Source of the DNA: an uncultured candidate division WPS-2 bacterium
GTDB lineage: Bacteria > Vulcanimicrobiota > Vulcanimicrobiia > Vulcanimicrobiales > Vulcanimicrobiaceae
Length of the DNA: 20,863 nt
NCBI GenBank assembly: GCA_937927945.1
Contig: CALEYW010000027.1
Span: 1 to 20,863, forward strand
Direction of reading: 5' to 3'
Shown here: piece after piece, positions 8,012-15,394 of the stretch
How positions within the stretch are numbered: position 1 is the first letter of the stretch
How the letters are laid out: the number at the start of each line of letters is the position of its first letter
Position numbers and translations under genes: made by a program
Notes under the pieces: generated by a model
Told to the model about the DNA's origin: nothing
Databases searched by the model: none
Seen by the model: only the letters and a program-made list of their open reading frames with translations

Positions 8012-8671
8012 ATGAATCAGACGTTCGAGGCCATCGACGAGCTGCTCCGGATCCCCGCCCCGTGTCCCGCCCCGATCGGGATCGCATGTGACGGAACGGA
8101 CCTCTGGATCGGCTCCTTCGGGACAAATCGGATCTATGGGCTCAAGGCCCAGCAAGGGACGGTCTTCGAGGAGGCACAGGCGCCAGGCAGGCCATTCGGG
8201 ATCACGGTGACCGGCGACGCGCTCCGCGTCGTGGTCGGTGAAGGCGAGAACGACGACCGGTACATCCGCCGCTACATCATGGGCAAGGACTTCAAATCGG
8301 AGAAGCTTCCCTGCCCCGATCTCACCGGGTCGTTCCTGGCGTACGACGGCGACCGGCTGTACGTGAGCCAGCGCGACAACCGGCGCATTCTGGAGTTGGA
8401 CGAAACGGGGACCGTGCTGCGCACGATCCCCGTTCCGCGTGAGATCACCGGGATGGTCATCGTCGCCGGCCGCTTCTACCTGATCACCACCGAAAGCCGC
8501 GACGTCGACGACTACCGGCTGCTGTGTTTGGACGCGCGCGGGGAGCAGCCCGCAATCCAGGAGCTGGCGTCGATCCCGTTCGCTGCCCGCGGCCTGGCCT
8601 TCGACGGAACGAAATTCTGGACCAACGCCCGTACCGAGAACGCAATCGTCGCGTTCGTAAAACCGGACTAA
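8012..8671 (+). CDS. NHL/SMP-30-like beta-propeller protein
   Basis: The 219-residue protein has repeated beta-propeller blade units: PIGIACDGTDLWIGSFGTNRIYGL, PFGITVTGDALRVVVGEG, SFLAYDGDRLYVSQRDNRRILEL and ARGLAFDGTKFWTNARTENAIVAF. Each combines a (G/A)(I/L)(A/T)xDGxxLW-type strand with a following NRI-like turn, as in NHL, YncE and SMP-30 proteins. No signal peptide is visible, so it looks cytosolic. It has no recognisable catalytic site; a binding or lactonase-like role is possible but not shown. The start is the ATG at 8012, divergent from the acyl-ACP-reductase-like gene across a 67-bp gap in which I see no convincing promoter. Confidence 0.75.
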   Translation: MNQTFEAIDELLRIPAPCPAPIGIACDGTDLWIGSFGTNRIYGLKAQQGTVFEEAQAPGRPFGITVTGDALRVVVGEGENDDRYIRRYIMGKDFKSEKLPCPDLTGSFLAYDGDRLYVSQRDNRRILELDETGTVLRTIPVPREITGMVIVAGRFYLITTESRDVDDYRLLCLDARGEQPAIQELASIPFAARGLAFDGTKFWTNARTENAIVAFVKPD

Positions 8672-8711
8672 GGGAGGTCGCGATCCGTCCGGCGCACGCC
8701 GGGAGAGTCGG

Positions 8712-9800
8712 ATGGATCGCCCGAACCGAGCGAGCGTGACCTCCCGGTATCGCCGCTCCAGCGTGCGAGCGGTCGTCGAGCACGCGACGCAGGACCACAC
8801 CATCACCGCGCGGCTGCACGACGCGCTGTGGGCGGTCCTGTGGAACCGGCGTTACGACGACGTCGATGAGCCGGTGTGGCTGCCGGACTCGGCCTACTCC
8901 GGCGTTCTGGCCTTCGTCCACCAGCTCGATCCGCAGACCGTCTTCGCCGGCGTCGACACGGGCGAGTCGTTCGTCACGTTCCGCGTCCAGGGAGCGGTGC
9001 CGCCGACCGGGAGCCGCGTGCGGGTGATCCCCGGGGCGCGGGAGATGTGGCGGTTGGGCGACGTGCATCCGGTCGGCCTCGGCATCGATCTGCGCTTCGA
9101 CAACCCCGCGGCCGCGACGGAGAACGCGTGGGTCGAAACGCTGCGCGCCGGCGTGCGCGCGCTGCGCCAGATCTTCGACGCGCGCCGCGAGCAGCTCGCT
9201 AGCCGGCGCGCGCAGCTCGGCGCGCTGCAGGAACCCTCGACGCTCGAAGAGATCTGGCGCGAGGAAGTCGCCGGGATCAGCGACCGGATCGCGCTGGAGA
9301 CGGAGCTCACCCCGAAAGAGCACGCCGTGCTCGCGCGCGCGCGGGCGAAGGGGTCGCGCAGCGCGGACGAAGAGGAACGGCGCATCGTCGGCGCGCGCAA
9401 GAAACGGTTCTCCGATCGCGCCGCCGTCGAGGTCGCCGCGTTTCGCGAAGAGCGCTGGCCGGCGATCCGCGACAAAGCGATGACCGAAACGCGGCGCTAC
9501 GTCGACTATCGCAGCGAGGTCGTACGCCTCGAAGACGCGTTGCAGCGGATTCGCGCGCTCACCGAGCGTGCCGTCAAGGCGGTCGCAATGCTGGACGCGC
9601 TGGAAAAGGCGGGCTTTCGCGTGGTGGCCCTCACGTTCGAGCCGGCGCGGCTCGAAGAGGCTGCCTATGCCGATGAGCTGCTGCGCTCGATCGAGCTGCT
9701 GCACGCCGCGATTCCGCAGCGCGCCGCAGCCGCGGCGACGAGTTTCAGCGCGTACCGCGCGCCGACTGCGGGACCATCCGTGATTCCGCCTCGGTTTTGA
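8712..9800 (+). CDS. Uncharacterised protein with long helical/coiled-coil region
   Basis: I do not recognise this 362-residue protein. Residues about 20-135 look like a compact beta-rich domain (VWLPDSAYSGVLAFVHQLD, VFAGVDTGESFVTF, GLGIDLRFDN). From about 140 to 335 the sequence is highly charged and rich in Arg, Glu and Ala with heptad-like spacing, consistent with a long helical hairpin or coiled coil. Codon third positions are strongly G/C, as in neighbouring genes, which supports this frame over the antisense one. The ATG at 8712 has GGGAGAG about 5 bases upstream, 40 bases after the previous stop. The last 56 bases overlap the 3' end of the opposite SRPBCC gene. Confidence 0.7.
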   Translation: MDRPNRASVTSRYRRSSVRAVVEHATQDHTITARLHDALWAVLWNRRYDDVDEPVWLPDSAYSGVLAFVHQLDPQTVFAGVDTGESFVTFRVQGAVPPTGSRVRVIPGAREMWRLGDVHPVGLGIDLRFDNPAAATENAWVETLRAGVRALRQIFDARREQLASRRAQLGALQEPSTLEEIWREEVAGISDRIALETELTPKEHAVLARARAKGSRSADEEERRIVGARKKRFSDRAAVEVAAFREERWPAIRDKAMTETRRYVDYRSEVVRLEDALQRIRALTERAVKAVAMLDALEKAGFRVVALTFEPARLEEAAYADELLRSIELLHAAIPQRAAAAATSFSAYRAPTAGPSVIPPRF

Positions 9801-10212
9801 GCGCCGCGAGCATCATCTCGGAGTTCTCGCGCACCTTCTTTTGCAGCGTCGGTCCGATCAGCTCGGCCAAGGTCGGGACGCCGAAGTCGTACTCGACGCC
9901 GAGCACGACGCGCGTGACGCCGTCGGTTTCGACGAACGTCCACGAGCCTTCGAACGTGTCGAGATCGCCCTCGATCAGCTTGTAGTCGATCCGCAGCGCC
10001 GCATCGTCGAAGCGGTCGTCCTCCGTCCACTCGATCGGCGCATCTTCCACCAGCGTCTTCCAGCGCGTGACCGCGCGGTCCGCATGTTTTTCGAGCACGA
10101 CGATCGTCTCGACGTCGGGCATGAAGTCGGGGAAGCGCTCCTGCTCCTTGGCCAGCTCGTACACCGTGACCGCCGGCGCGTCGATCTCGATCGTGCTCTC
10201 GACGTACGGCAT
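9745..10212 (-). CDS. SRPBCC superfamily protein (polyketide cyclase/COQ10-like)
   Basis: The 155-residue protein has the N-terminal VESTIEIDAPAVTVYELAKE pattern of START/SRPBCC proteins, followed by FPDFMPDVETIVVLEKH, RFDDAALRIDYKLIEGD, a GSWTFVETDGVTRVVLGVEYDF strand pair and a long C-terminal helix (KKVRENSEMMLAALKTEAE). Such proteins form a hydrophobic ligand cavity; relatives include ubiquinone-binding COQ10/RatA and aromatase/cyclases. The ligand cannot be inferred. Its ATG shares one base with the aminotransferase stop (TGATG, 10210-10214), so it is the last gene of that operon. Its 3' end runs 56 bases into the convergent gene. Confidence 0.85.
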   Translation of the reverse strand: MPYVESTIEIDAPAVTVYELAKEQERFPDFMPDVETIVVLEKHADRAVTRWKTLVEDAPIEWTEDDRFDDAALRIDYKLIEGDLDTFEGSWTFVETDGVTRVVLGVEYDFGVPTLAELIGPTLQKKVRENSEMMLAALKTEAESRMVPQSARGTR

Positions 10213-11471
10213 CAGGCCAGCACCCCGAGCGCGTCGAACGCCGCGCCGACGGCGCCGTCGAACGCCTCAACGGCCTGGGCGACTTCGTCTTCCGTCACGA
10301 TCAGCGGCGGCTCGAGCCGGATCACGCGCTGCTGGTTCAGCGTCCACGCCGCGGTGATGCCGCGCTTGAGCAATTCCGGGATGATCGTCCCGCCGTAGCC
10401 TTCGCGGCGCAATTCCACGCCGACCAGCAGTCCCGCACCGCGCACGTCCGCCACCACCTCCGGATAACGCATCATCGTCGCCCGCGCGCCCTCGAGCAGC
10501 TGCAGGCCGCGGGCGCGCGCGTTCGCCGCGAGATCGTCGTCGACCAGCACGTCGAGCGCGGCGAGCGCGGCGGCGCAGGCCAGCTCGTTTCCACCGAAGG
10601 TCGACGTGTGCAGCAGCGGCGCCTTGGCATACGCGGCATTCCACACCGCCGGCCGCGCGATGAACGCACCGATCGGCATGACGCCGCCGGAGAGCCCCTT
10701 GGCCAGCGTCATCACGTCGGGGACGACGTCCTCACGATCGCAGGCGAAGAGTGCACCGCACCGCCCGAGGCCCGTCTGCACCTCGTCCGCGATCATCACG
10801 GCGCCGGCATCGTCGCAAATCGCGCGCACCTCACGCAAGTACCCCGGCGGCGGAACGTTGACGCCGCCCTCGCCCTGAACGGGCTCGACGATCACCGCGC
10901 CGACGCTCTCGTCGACGGCGGCGCGGAGCGCCTCGGCGTCACCGAACGGAACGCGCCGAATGCCGTCGAGCAACGGCGCGAACGGATCGCGAAACGCGTC
11001 GCGCCCGCTGACCGAAAGCGCGCCCAGCGTCTTGCCGTGATACGATCCGTCGGTCGTCACGACGCCCGAACGCCGCGTCGCCGCGCGCGCGAGCTTGAGC
11101 GCGCCTTCGACCGCTTCGGTCCCGCTGTTGGCGAAGAACGAGATCGAGAGGTCACCCGGCGCGAGCTCGGCGAGCCGCTTCGCGAGCCGTCCCATCAGCG
11201 GGTTGAACATCGTGCGGCCCGAGAGCGCCATCCGGTCGAGCTGGTCCTTCACCGCCGCCACGACCCGCGGATGCCGATGGCCGAGCGTGAACACGCCGTA
11301 CCCGCCCGCGAAATCGAGGTACGTCTTGCCGGTGTGGTCGGTGATCGTCGATCCTTGCGCCGACACCTCGACCGGCGAGCCCGACAGCTTCATCACCCGC
11401 GCGAGCGGCGGATTCAGGTAGGCGCGATAGTTGTCGAACGCCTCTTGCGCGAGGTCGGTGCCGGCGATCAC
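10212..11471 (-). CDS. Class III PLP aminotransferase (putrescine/ornithine aminotransferase-like)
   Basis: The 419-residue enzyme is a fold-type I, class III aminotransferase. Key marks are FFANSGTEAVEGALKLAR (112-129) for phosphate binding, SYHGKTLG (143-150), EPVQGEGGVNVPPPGYL (196-212), D229 in MIADEVQTGLGR and the PLP-binding K258 in LAKGLSGGVMPIGAF. HTSTFGGNELACAAA and a C-terminal RLEPPL follow. Overall similarity seems greatest to E. coli putrescine aminotransferase (YgjG/PatA), but acetylornithine, ornithine and 4-aminobutyrate enzymes share these motifs, so the substrate is open. The GTG start at 11471 overlaps the dus stop (GTGA). No arginine or polyamine genes lie nearby. Confidence 0.88.
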   Translation of the reverse strand: MIAGTDLAQEAFDNYRAYLNPPLARVMKLSGSPVEVSAQGSTITDHTGKTYLDFAGGYGVFTLGHRHPRVVAAVKDQLDRMALSGRTMFNPLMGRLAKRLAELAPGDLSISFFANSGTEAVEGALKLARAATRRSGVVTTDGSYHGKTLGALSVSGRDAFRDPFAPLLDGIRRVPFGDAEALRAAVDESVGAVIVEPVQGEGGVNVPPPGYLREVRAICDDAGAVMIADEVQTGLGRCGALFACDREDVVPDVMTLAKGLSGGVMPIGAFIARPAVWNAAYAKAPLLHTSTFGGNELACAAALAALDVLVDDDLAANARARGLQLLEGARATMMRYPEVVADVRGAGLLVGVELRREGYGGTIIPELLKRGITAAWTLNQQRVIRLEPPLIVTEDEVAQAVEAFDGAVGAAFDALGVLA

Positions 11472-12538
11472 GCGACGGCGAGCTCGTGCTGATACGCGTC
11501 CAGCTGCGCGATCGTGTCGTCGAGGATCGCCACCGTCTCGGCCGCGGTCTCGGTGCGCATCAAGCGCTCGCGCAGCGCGCTCGCGCCGGCGAAGTTCTTG
11601 AGATAGTAGCCGAGGTGCTTGCGCATCTGCGGCACCGCGCGCGCTTCGCCCCACTCCTCGACCATCGTGAGATAGTGCTGCACCGCGAAGCGCAGGCGAT
11701 CGGGCGCAGCCGGCGTCGCGTCCGGTTCGCGGCCTTCCATCAGCGCGCGCAGACGCGAGACGAGCCACGGGTTGCCGAGGGTCGCGCGTCCCAGCATCAC
11801 CGCGTCGACGCCGCTCTCGCGCATGCGGCGCATCGCGTCGTACGGGTCGCAGAGGTCGCCGTTGCCGATGACCGGGATGTCGACGGCGCGTTTGAGCTCT
11901 GCGATCTTCGACCAGTCCGCGCTCCCTTTGTAGAACTGCTTCGCGGTGCGCGCGTGCAAGGTGAGTGCCTGCACGCCGACCGCTTGCGCGCGCTTGGCGA
12001 CCTCGACGAACACGAGATCGTTCTCGGTCCAGCCGAGGCGCATCTTCATCGTGACCGGGCAGTCGACGGCGTCGACGACGGCCTTCATGATCGCCTCGCA
12101 GCGGTCGACGTCGCGCAGGCACGCGCTGCCGCCGTCGGTCTTGGTGACCTTCGGTGCAGGACAGCCGAAGTTGATGTCGACGATGTCGGCGCCGCACTCG
12201 CGCACGACCTTCGCCGCCTGCGCCATCATCGCGGGGTCGTTGCCCCACAGCTGGGTCGAGACGGGCTTCTCGACGCCGTGCTGGTCGATCATCTCCATCG
12301 TGCGCTTTGCGCCGTACTGCAGCGCGTTGGACGAGACGAACTCCGTGACCGTCAGTCCGAAGCCGAACGGCTTGTAGAGCGCGCGCAGGGTCCGGTTCGT
12401 GACCCCCGACATCGGCGCGAGCACGATCGGAGGCCACACCGCGATGGGCCCGATGCGAAGCGGCGGGACGGTGGACGATGAGGGCCCCTCGACAAGCTCG
12501 GGGTGACAGGGAGCGGTCACGACCAAGGAGTGTACCAC
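11468..12538 (-). CDS. dus: tRNA-dihydrouridine synthase (DusB-like)
   Basis: Dus enzymes use FMN and NADPH to reduce uridines in tRNA. The barrel begins at PPIVLAPMSGVTNRTLR, the catalytic cysteine is in DINFGCPAPKVTKTDGGSACL (C126 counted from the first GTG), and TLHARTAKQFYKGSADW, IPVIGNGDL and VMLGRATLGNPWL are family marks for FMN and tRNA binding. The C-terminal helical domain is present. The start is uncertain: GTG at 12538 or GTG at 12520. Family proteins usually start near LRIGPI, where no standard start exists; the extra N-terminus includes CHPELVEGPS, encoded by a dispersed palindromic repeat. It heads the operon with the aminotransferase. Confidence 0.93.
   Translation of the reverse strand: MVHSLVVTAPCHPELVEGPSSSTVPPLRIGPIAVWPPIVLAPMSGVTNRTLRALYKPFGFGLTVTEFVSSNALQYGAKRTMEMIDQHGVEKPVSTQLWGNDPAMMAQAAKVVRECGADIVDINFGCPAPKVTKTDGGSACLRDVDRCEAIMKAVVDAVDCPVTMKMRLGWTENDLVFVEVAKRAQAVGVQALTLHARTAKQFYKGSADWSKIAELKRAVDIPVIGNGDLCDPYDAMRRMRESGVDAVMLGRATLGNPWLVSRLRALMEGREPDATPAAPDRLRFAVQHYLTMVEEWGEARAVPQMRKHLGYYLKNFAGASALRERLMRTETAAETVAILDDTIAQLDAYQHELAVA
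12485..12503. repeat. Dispersed palindromic repeat (HPELVEG type), copy 1
   Basis: CCCCTCGACAAGCTCGGGG followed by TGACAG is the well-known REP-like palindrome that yields the peptide CHPELVEG on one strand. It lies inside the N-terminal codons of dus, where it appears to have extended or replaced the original 5' end. Confidence 0.7.
12529..12538 (-). promoter_or_regulatory. Possible extended -10 promoter element of the dus operon
   Basis: On the minus strand GTGGTACACT contains TGG followed by TACACT (12534-12529), an extended -10 form that also occurs at the lexA and LysM promoters. No good -35 is seen. If used, the GTG at 12538 could not be the translation start and the GTG at 12520 would be nearly leaderless. 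Confidence 0.3.
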
Positions 12539-12584
12539 ACGGCACCCCCCGTCACCCCGACCTTGCCGTCACTCCGCCCGTCAC

Positions 12585-12599
12585 CTCGAGCTAGTCGAG
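12585..12599. repeat. Dispersed palindromic repeat, copy 2 (short)
   Basis: CTCGAGCTAGTCGAG, preceded by GTCAC, is a short imperfect palindrome of the same family as the copy in the dus 5' end. It lies in the gap between dus and the nucleotidyltransferase-like gene. Confidence 0.55.
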
Positions 12600-12607
12600 A
12601 CCCCCGT

Positions 12608-12637
12608 GGTTGCCCTGAGCGAAGCCGAAGGGCAACC
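12608..12637. repeat. Dispersed palindromic repeat, copy 3
   Basis: GGTTGCCCT (12608-12616) and AGGGCAACC (12629-12637) form a perfect 9-bp stem around a GAGCGAAGCCGA loop. The CCCTGAGCGAAG...AGGG core belongs to the same REP-like family. The remaining gap to 12825 shows no gene, only the tandem GCGGGGAGCGGGGAG just before the next start. Confidence 0.7.
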
Positions 12638-12825
12638 CCACATGCCGCAGGCTTGGCACACGGCGGGCGGTGGCATGGTGCCGCAGCGAAGTACTCCAAA
12701 CCCTGGCTCAGGACACGAGATCGATGCACCAACGCCCTCCGCTCGACGTATCATCGGCAGCCTCACGCCGCAGGTTCTTCCTGTCCCGCGCGAGACGATT
12801 GAACACGCGGGGAGCGGGGAGCGAC

Positions 12826-13437
12826 ATGCGCCGCCTCATGGAGTTGCCGCGCACACTGAACGGAGCCCCCGTGATAGAGGAGATCTTCTGGGACGTCCCC
12901 GTCGTCCTGGTTGGAGCCTTCGCTGCCGCAGCGTACGCGCCCGAACGCTACACCAAGGACGTCGACTATTTCGTAGCTGAAGAGCACTACGAAGACGCGC
13001 AGGCTCGCCTTCGCGACGGCGAGTGGAAGAAAACGCGTACTTTGGTGTTTCCCAATGCCGCCTTGGGCCTCCACGGGAGCGCCTGGACGCCGCGGGGCGG
13101 CGGTCAGGAAATCGATCTCATCACAAGCGCCCTGCCCTGGGCGCAAGAAGCATTCTCCGCTCCGCTCTCGCGCGACGCAAGCGGAAGGCGCGTCATCCCG
13201 CTCGCCTATCTCGTGTTGATGAAGCTCGACTCGGCGCGCGCGATCGACCAGGCCGACCTCGCCCGCATTCTCGGTCGCCTCTCCCGCGAGCACGTCGAAG
13301 ACGTCATCCGCACCGTCGAACGCCATTATCACGACCCCGTCGCCGCAGATGATCTGCGGCAATACCACGAGATCGGCAAGTGGGAGTACGAGACCGAGGA
13401 AACGTCGCAGAGCGATCCGACGAGCGGCTCAGACTAG
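12826..13437 (+). CDS. Nucleotidyltransferase-superfamily-like protein
   Basis: The 203-residue protein contains VVLVGAFAAAAYAPERYTKDVDYFV (about 26-50), which fits the nucleotidyltransferase pattern of a glycine-rich helix followed by DxD (D45, D47). A third acid may be in GGGQEIDLITS further on. Proteins of this outline include AbiEii/MNT-type toxins and many uncharacterised orphan NTases. No antitoxin-like partner gene adjoins it, so toxin activity is not supported. The ATG at 12826 has GGGGAG four bases upstream and is chosen over a longer frame from 12670 whose N-terminus looks non-coding; ATG at 12838 is an alternative. The stop shares CTAG with the opposite coaX stop. Confidence 0.7.
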   Translation: MRRLMELPRTLNGAPVIEEIFWDVPVVLVGAFAAAAYAPERYTKDVDYFVAEEHYEDAQARLRDGEWKKTRTLVFPNAALGLHGSAWTPRGGGQEIDLITSALPWAQEAFSAPLSRDASGRRVIPLAYLVLMKLDSARAIDQADLARILGRLSREHVEDVIRTVERHYHDPVAADDLRQYHEIGKWEYETEETSQSDPTSGSD

Positions 13438-14201
13438 CCGGCGCGCAAGTGCTCGATGCGCAGACCGTGCAACACAAGATGCGGTTCGACCACCTCGATC
13501 ACGTTGGTCTCAGCGGCAACGACCGGCGACATCCCGCCCGAGGCGATGACGCGCGCATCTTGGCCGATGACGTCACGGAAACGACGGACCAACTCTTCGG
13601 TTTGTCCCACCGCGCCGAAGACGAGCCCCGACTGGATCGCGCTGACCGTCTCGCGCCCGATCGCCGACTCCGGCGCGACAAGCGCGACCTGCGGCAGCTT
13701 CGCCGTTCGGCCGACCAGCGCGTCCAGAGCGACCTGAAGGCCGGTGGCGATCGCGACGCCGACGTAGGCGCCGTCGCGGTCGATTGCCCCGAAGGTTGTC
13801 GCCGTTCCGTAGTTGATCGCGATAGCCGGGGCGCCGACGTAGCCGACCGCGCCGATCGCGGCGGCGATCAGGTCGCTGCCGACCTCGCGCGGGCGTTCGG
13901 TGCGCACGACCATCGATTGCTGCGTCGCTGCCGAGAAGAACGTCGGTGTCACGCCGAAGTACTTCACGCAGCCCTCGGCGAGGGGGCGGTCGACGACGGG
14001 TACGACCGAGGACACGACGATCGCCTCGATGCCGTCGATCGGGAAGCGCGATGCCGCGAAGAAGGCCTGGAACAGCACGCCGAACTCGTCGGCCGTGCGG
14101 CGTCGCGCGGTGGTGACGCGCCAGTTCCCGATCAGCGTTCCGGCCGCGTCAAACGCGCCGAGCTTCGTCTCGGTGTTACCGACGTCGATGCACAGCAGCA
14201 C
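13434..14201 (-). CDS. coaX: Type III pantothenate kinase
   Basis: CoaX phosphorylates pantothenate, the first step of CoA synthesis. The 255-residue protein has the ASKHA-fold motifs CIDVGNTETKLG (D6), RPREVGSDLIAAA (catalytic-base D110), GTATTF and GRTAKLPQV plus IQSGLVFGAVG. At position 130 the normally conserved aspartate before YGTATTF (usually DFGTATT) is asparagine; as I recall, it corresponds to D125 of the T. maritima enzyme. The GTG start shares one base with the coaBC stop (TAGTG), so it is the last gene of the CoA operon. Its stop overlaps the convergent nucleotidyltransferase-like gene in a shared CTAG. Confidence 0.95.
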   Translation of the reverse strand: MLLCIDVGNTETKLGAFDAAGTLIGNWRVTTARRRTADEFGVLFQAFFAASRFPIDGIEAIVVSSVVPVVDRPLAEGCVKYFGVTPTFFSAATQQSMVVRTERPREVGSDLIAAAIGAVGYVGAPAIAINYGTATTFGAIDRDGAYVGVAIATGLQVALDALVGRTAKLPQVALVAPESAIGRETVSAIQSGLVFGAVGQTEELVRRFRDVIGQDARVIASGGMSPVVAAETNVIEVVEPHLVLHGLRIEHLRAG

Positions 14202-15394
14202 TAGGCGCGCCCGTTGCGTTTCAAATCGACGATTGCATCGAGCAGGCGCGCCGCGAGCTCGCGCTTCGAGCCGTGGCCGAGATCGCGCCGGCCGTCCTTG
14301 CCGTAGAGCAGCACCAGGGCGTTGTGGACCGGGCCGAAACCGCGTTCGCCGCGGACGTCGTTCACCGCGATCGCGTCGAGCTGTTTCCGCTCCAGCTTCC
14401 CGCGTGCGTTGCGCTCGAAGTCTTCCGTTTCGGCCGCGAACCCGACGAGGAACGTCGCGCCCTTGCGCGCTCCCAGGCCTGCGAGGATGTCGGGATTGCG
14501 TTCGAGGGCGATCGTTTGCGGTTCGTCGGTCTTCTTCACCTTGTGCTCGTGGACGGTCGCCGGCCGCCAGTCGGCGACCGCCGCCGCGCCGATCGCAACG
14601 GTCGCATGCGGTGCCCGCTCGTTGACCGCCGCCTCCATCTCGCGCGCCGTCGTCACGCGGACGACGTTCGCGCCCGCCGGCGGCTGCAGGGCCGTCGGCC
14701 CGAGCACGAGATCGACCTCGGCGCCGCGCGCGAGCGCTTCGCGCGCGAGCTCGATCCCTTGGATGCCGCTCGACGCGTTCGAGAGAAATCGCACGGGATC
14801 GATCGGCTCGCGCGTAGGGCCGGCGGTGATCAGCACGCGTTCGCCGCGCAGATCTTCGCGACGCTCCAGCGCCGCGCCGATCGCCGCCATGAGCGCGTCC
14901 TCGTCGGCGAGCCGGCCCGCGCCGTGCTCGCGCTCGGCGAGGAACCCGACGCCCGGCTCGACGATCGTCGCGCCGCGCGCGCGCAGCGTCGCGATGTGGG
15001 CCTGCGTCGCCTCGTGCTCGAGCATCGCGGTGTTCATCGCCGGTGCGACGACCAGCGGCGCGCGCGTCGCGAGGACGACGTTGGTGAGCAGGTCGTGCGC
15101 CAGGCCGAGCGCGATCGACGCGATCGCGTTCGCGGTCGCCGGGACGATCGCGACGACCTCGGCCTCGCGTGCGAGCGCGATGTGCGGAATCCCCTCGACG
15201 CGCTCCCAGAGCGACGTGTAGACCGGCCGCCGCGCGAGCGCCGCGAACGTCGCCGCGCCGACGAAGCGCTCCGCGCTCTGCGTCATGACGACGTCGAGCT
15301 CGACCCCTTGCTGCACCAGACGGCTGGCGAGGGAGGCGGCCTTATAGGCGGCGATTCCACCGGTCACCCCGAGCAGGACGCGCCGGCCGTTCAC
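14201..15394 (-). CDS. coaBC: Bifunctional phosphopantothenoylcysteine decarboxylase/phosphopantothenate-cysteine ligase
   Basis: CoaBC joins cysteine to phosphopantothenate and decarboxylates the product to phosphopantetheine. The 397-residue length is typical. The FMN-binding CoaC domain (1-175) has VTGGIAAYKA, catalytic H71 in PHIAL and PAMN at 118-121. In the flap, where many homologues have LACG with an active-site cysteine, this protein reads FLAEREHGAGR, with E154 at that site. The CoaB domain (about 183-395) has GPTREPIDPVRFLSNASSG (N206), AAAVADWRP (D275) and HKVKK. The GTG start at 15394 overlaps the panC stop (GTGA). Actinobacterial homologues also lack the cysteine, so loss of function is not implied. 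Confidence 0.96.
   Translation of the reverse strand: MNGRRVLLGVTGGIAAYKAASLASRLVQQGVELDVVMTQSAERFVGAATFAALARRPVYTSLWERVEGIPHIALAREAEVVAIVPATANAIASIALGLAHDLLTNVVLATRAPLVVAPAMNTAMLEHEATQAHIATLRARGATIVEPGVGFLAEREHGAGRLADEDALMAAIGAALERREDLRGERVLITAGPTREPIDPVRFLSNASSGIQGIELAREALARGAEVDLVLGPTALQPPAGANVVRVTTAREMEAAVNERAPHATVAIGAAAVADWRPATVHEHKVKKTDEPQTIALERNPDILAGLGARKGATFLVGFAAETEDFERNARGKLERKQLDAIAVNDVRGERGFGPVHNALVLLYGKDGRRDLGHGSKRELAARLLDAIVDLKRNGRA

Noticed and set aside
8484..9704. Minus-strand open frame opposite the coiled-coil gene
   Set aside because: The plus frame has a ribosome site, an operon-like place after the propeller gene and a sensible domain layout. The minus product has low-complexity Arg/Asp/Ala content.
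12745..12754. TATCAT (12749-12754) as the -10 of the nucleotidyltransferase-like gene
   Set aside because: The hexamer is good, but I could not find a -35 above chance at 16-18 bp. It is left unannotated.
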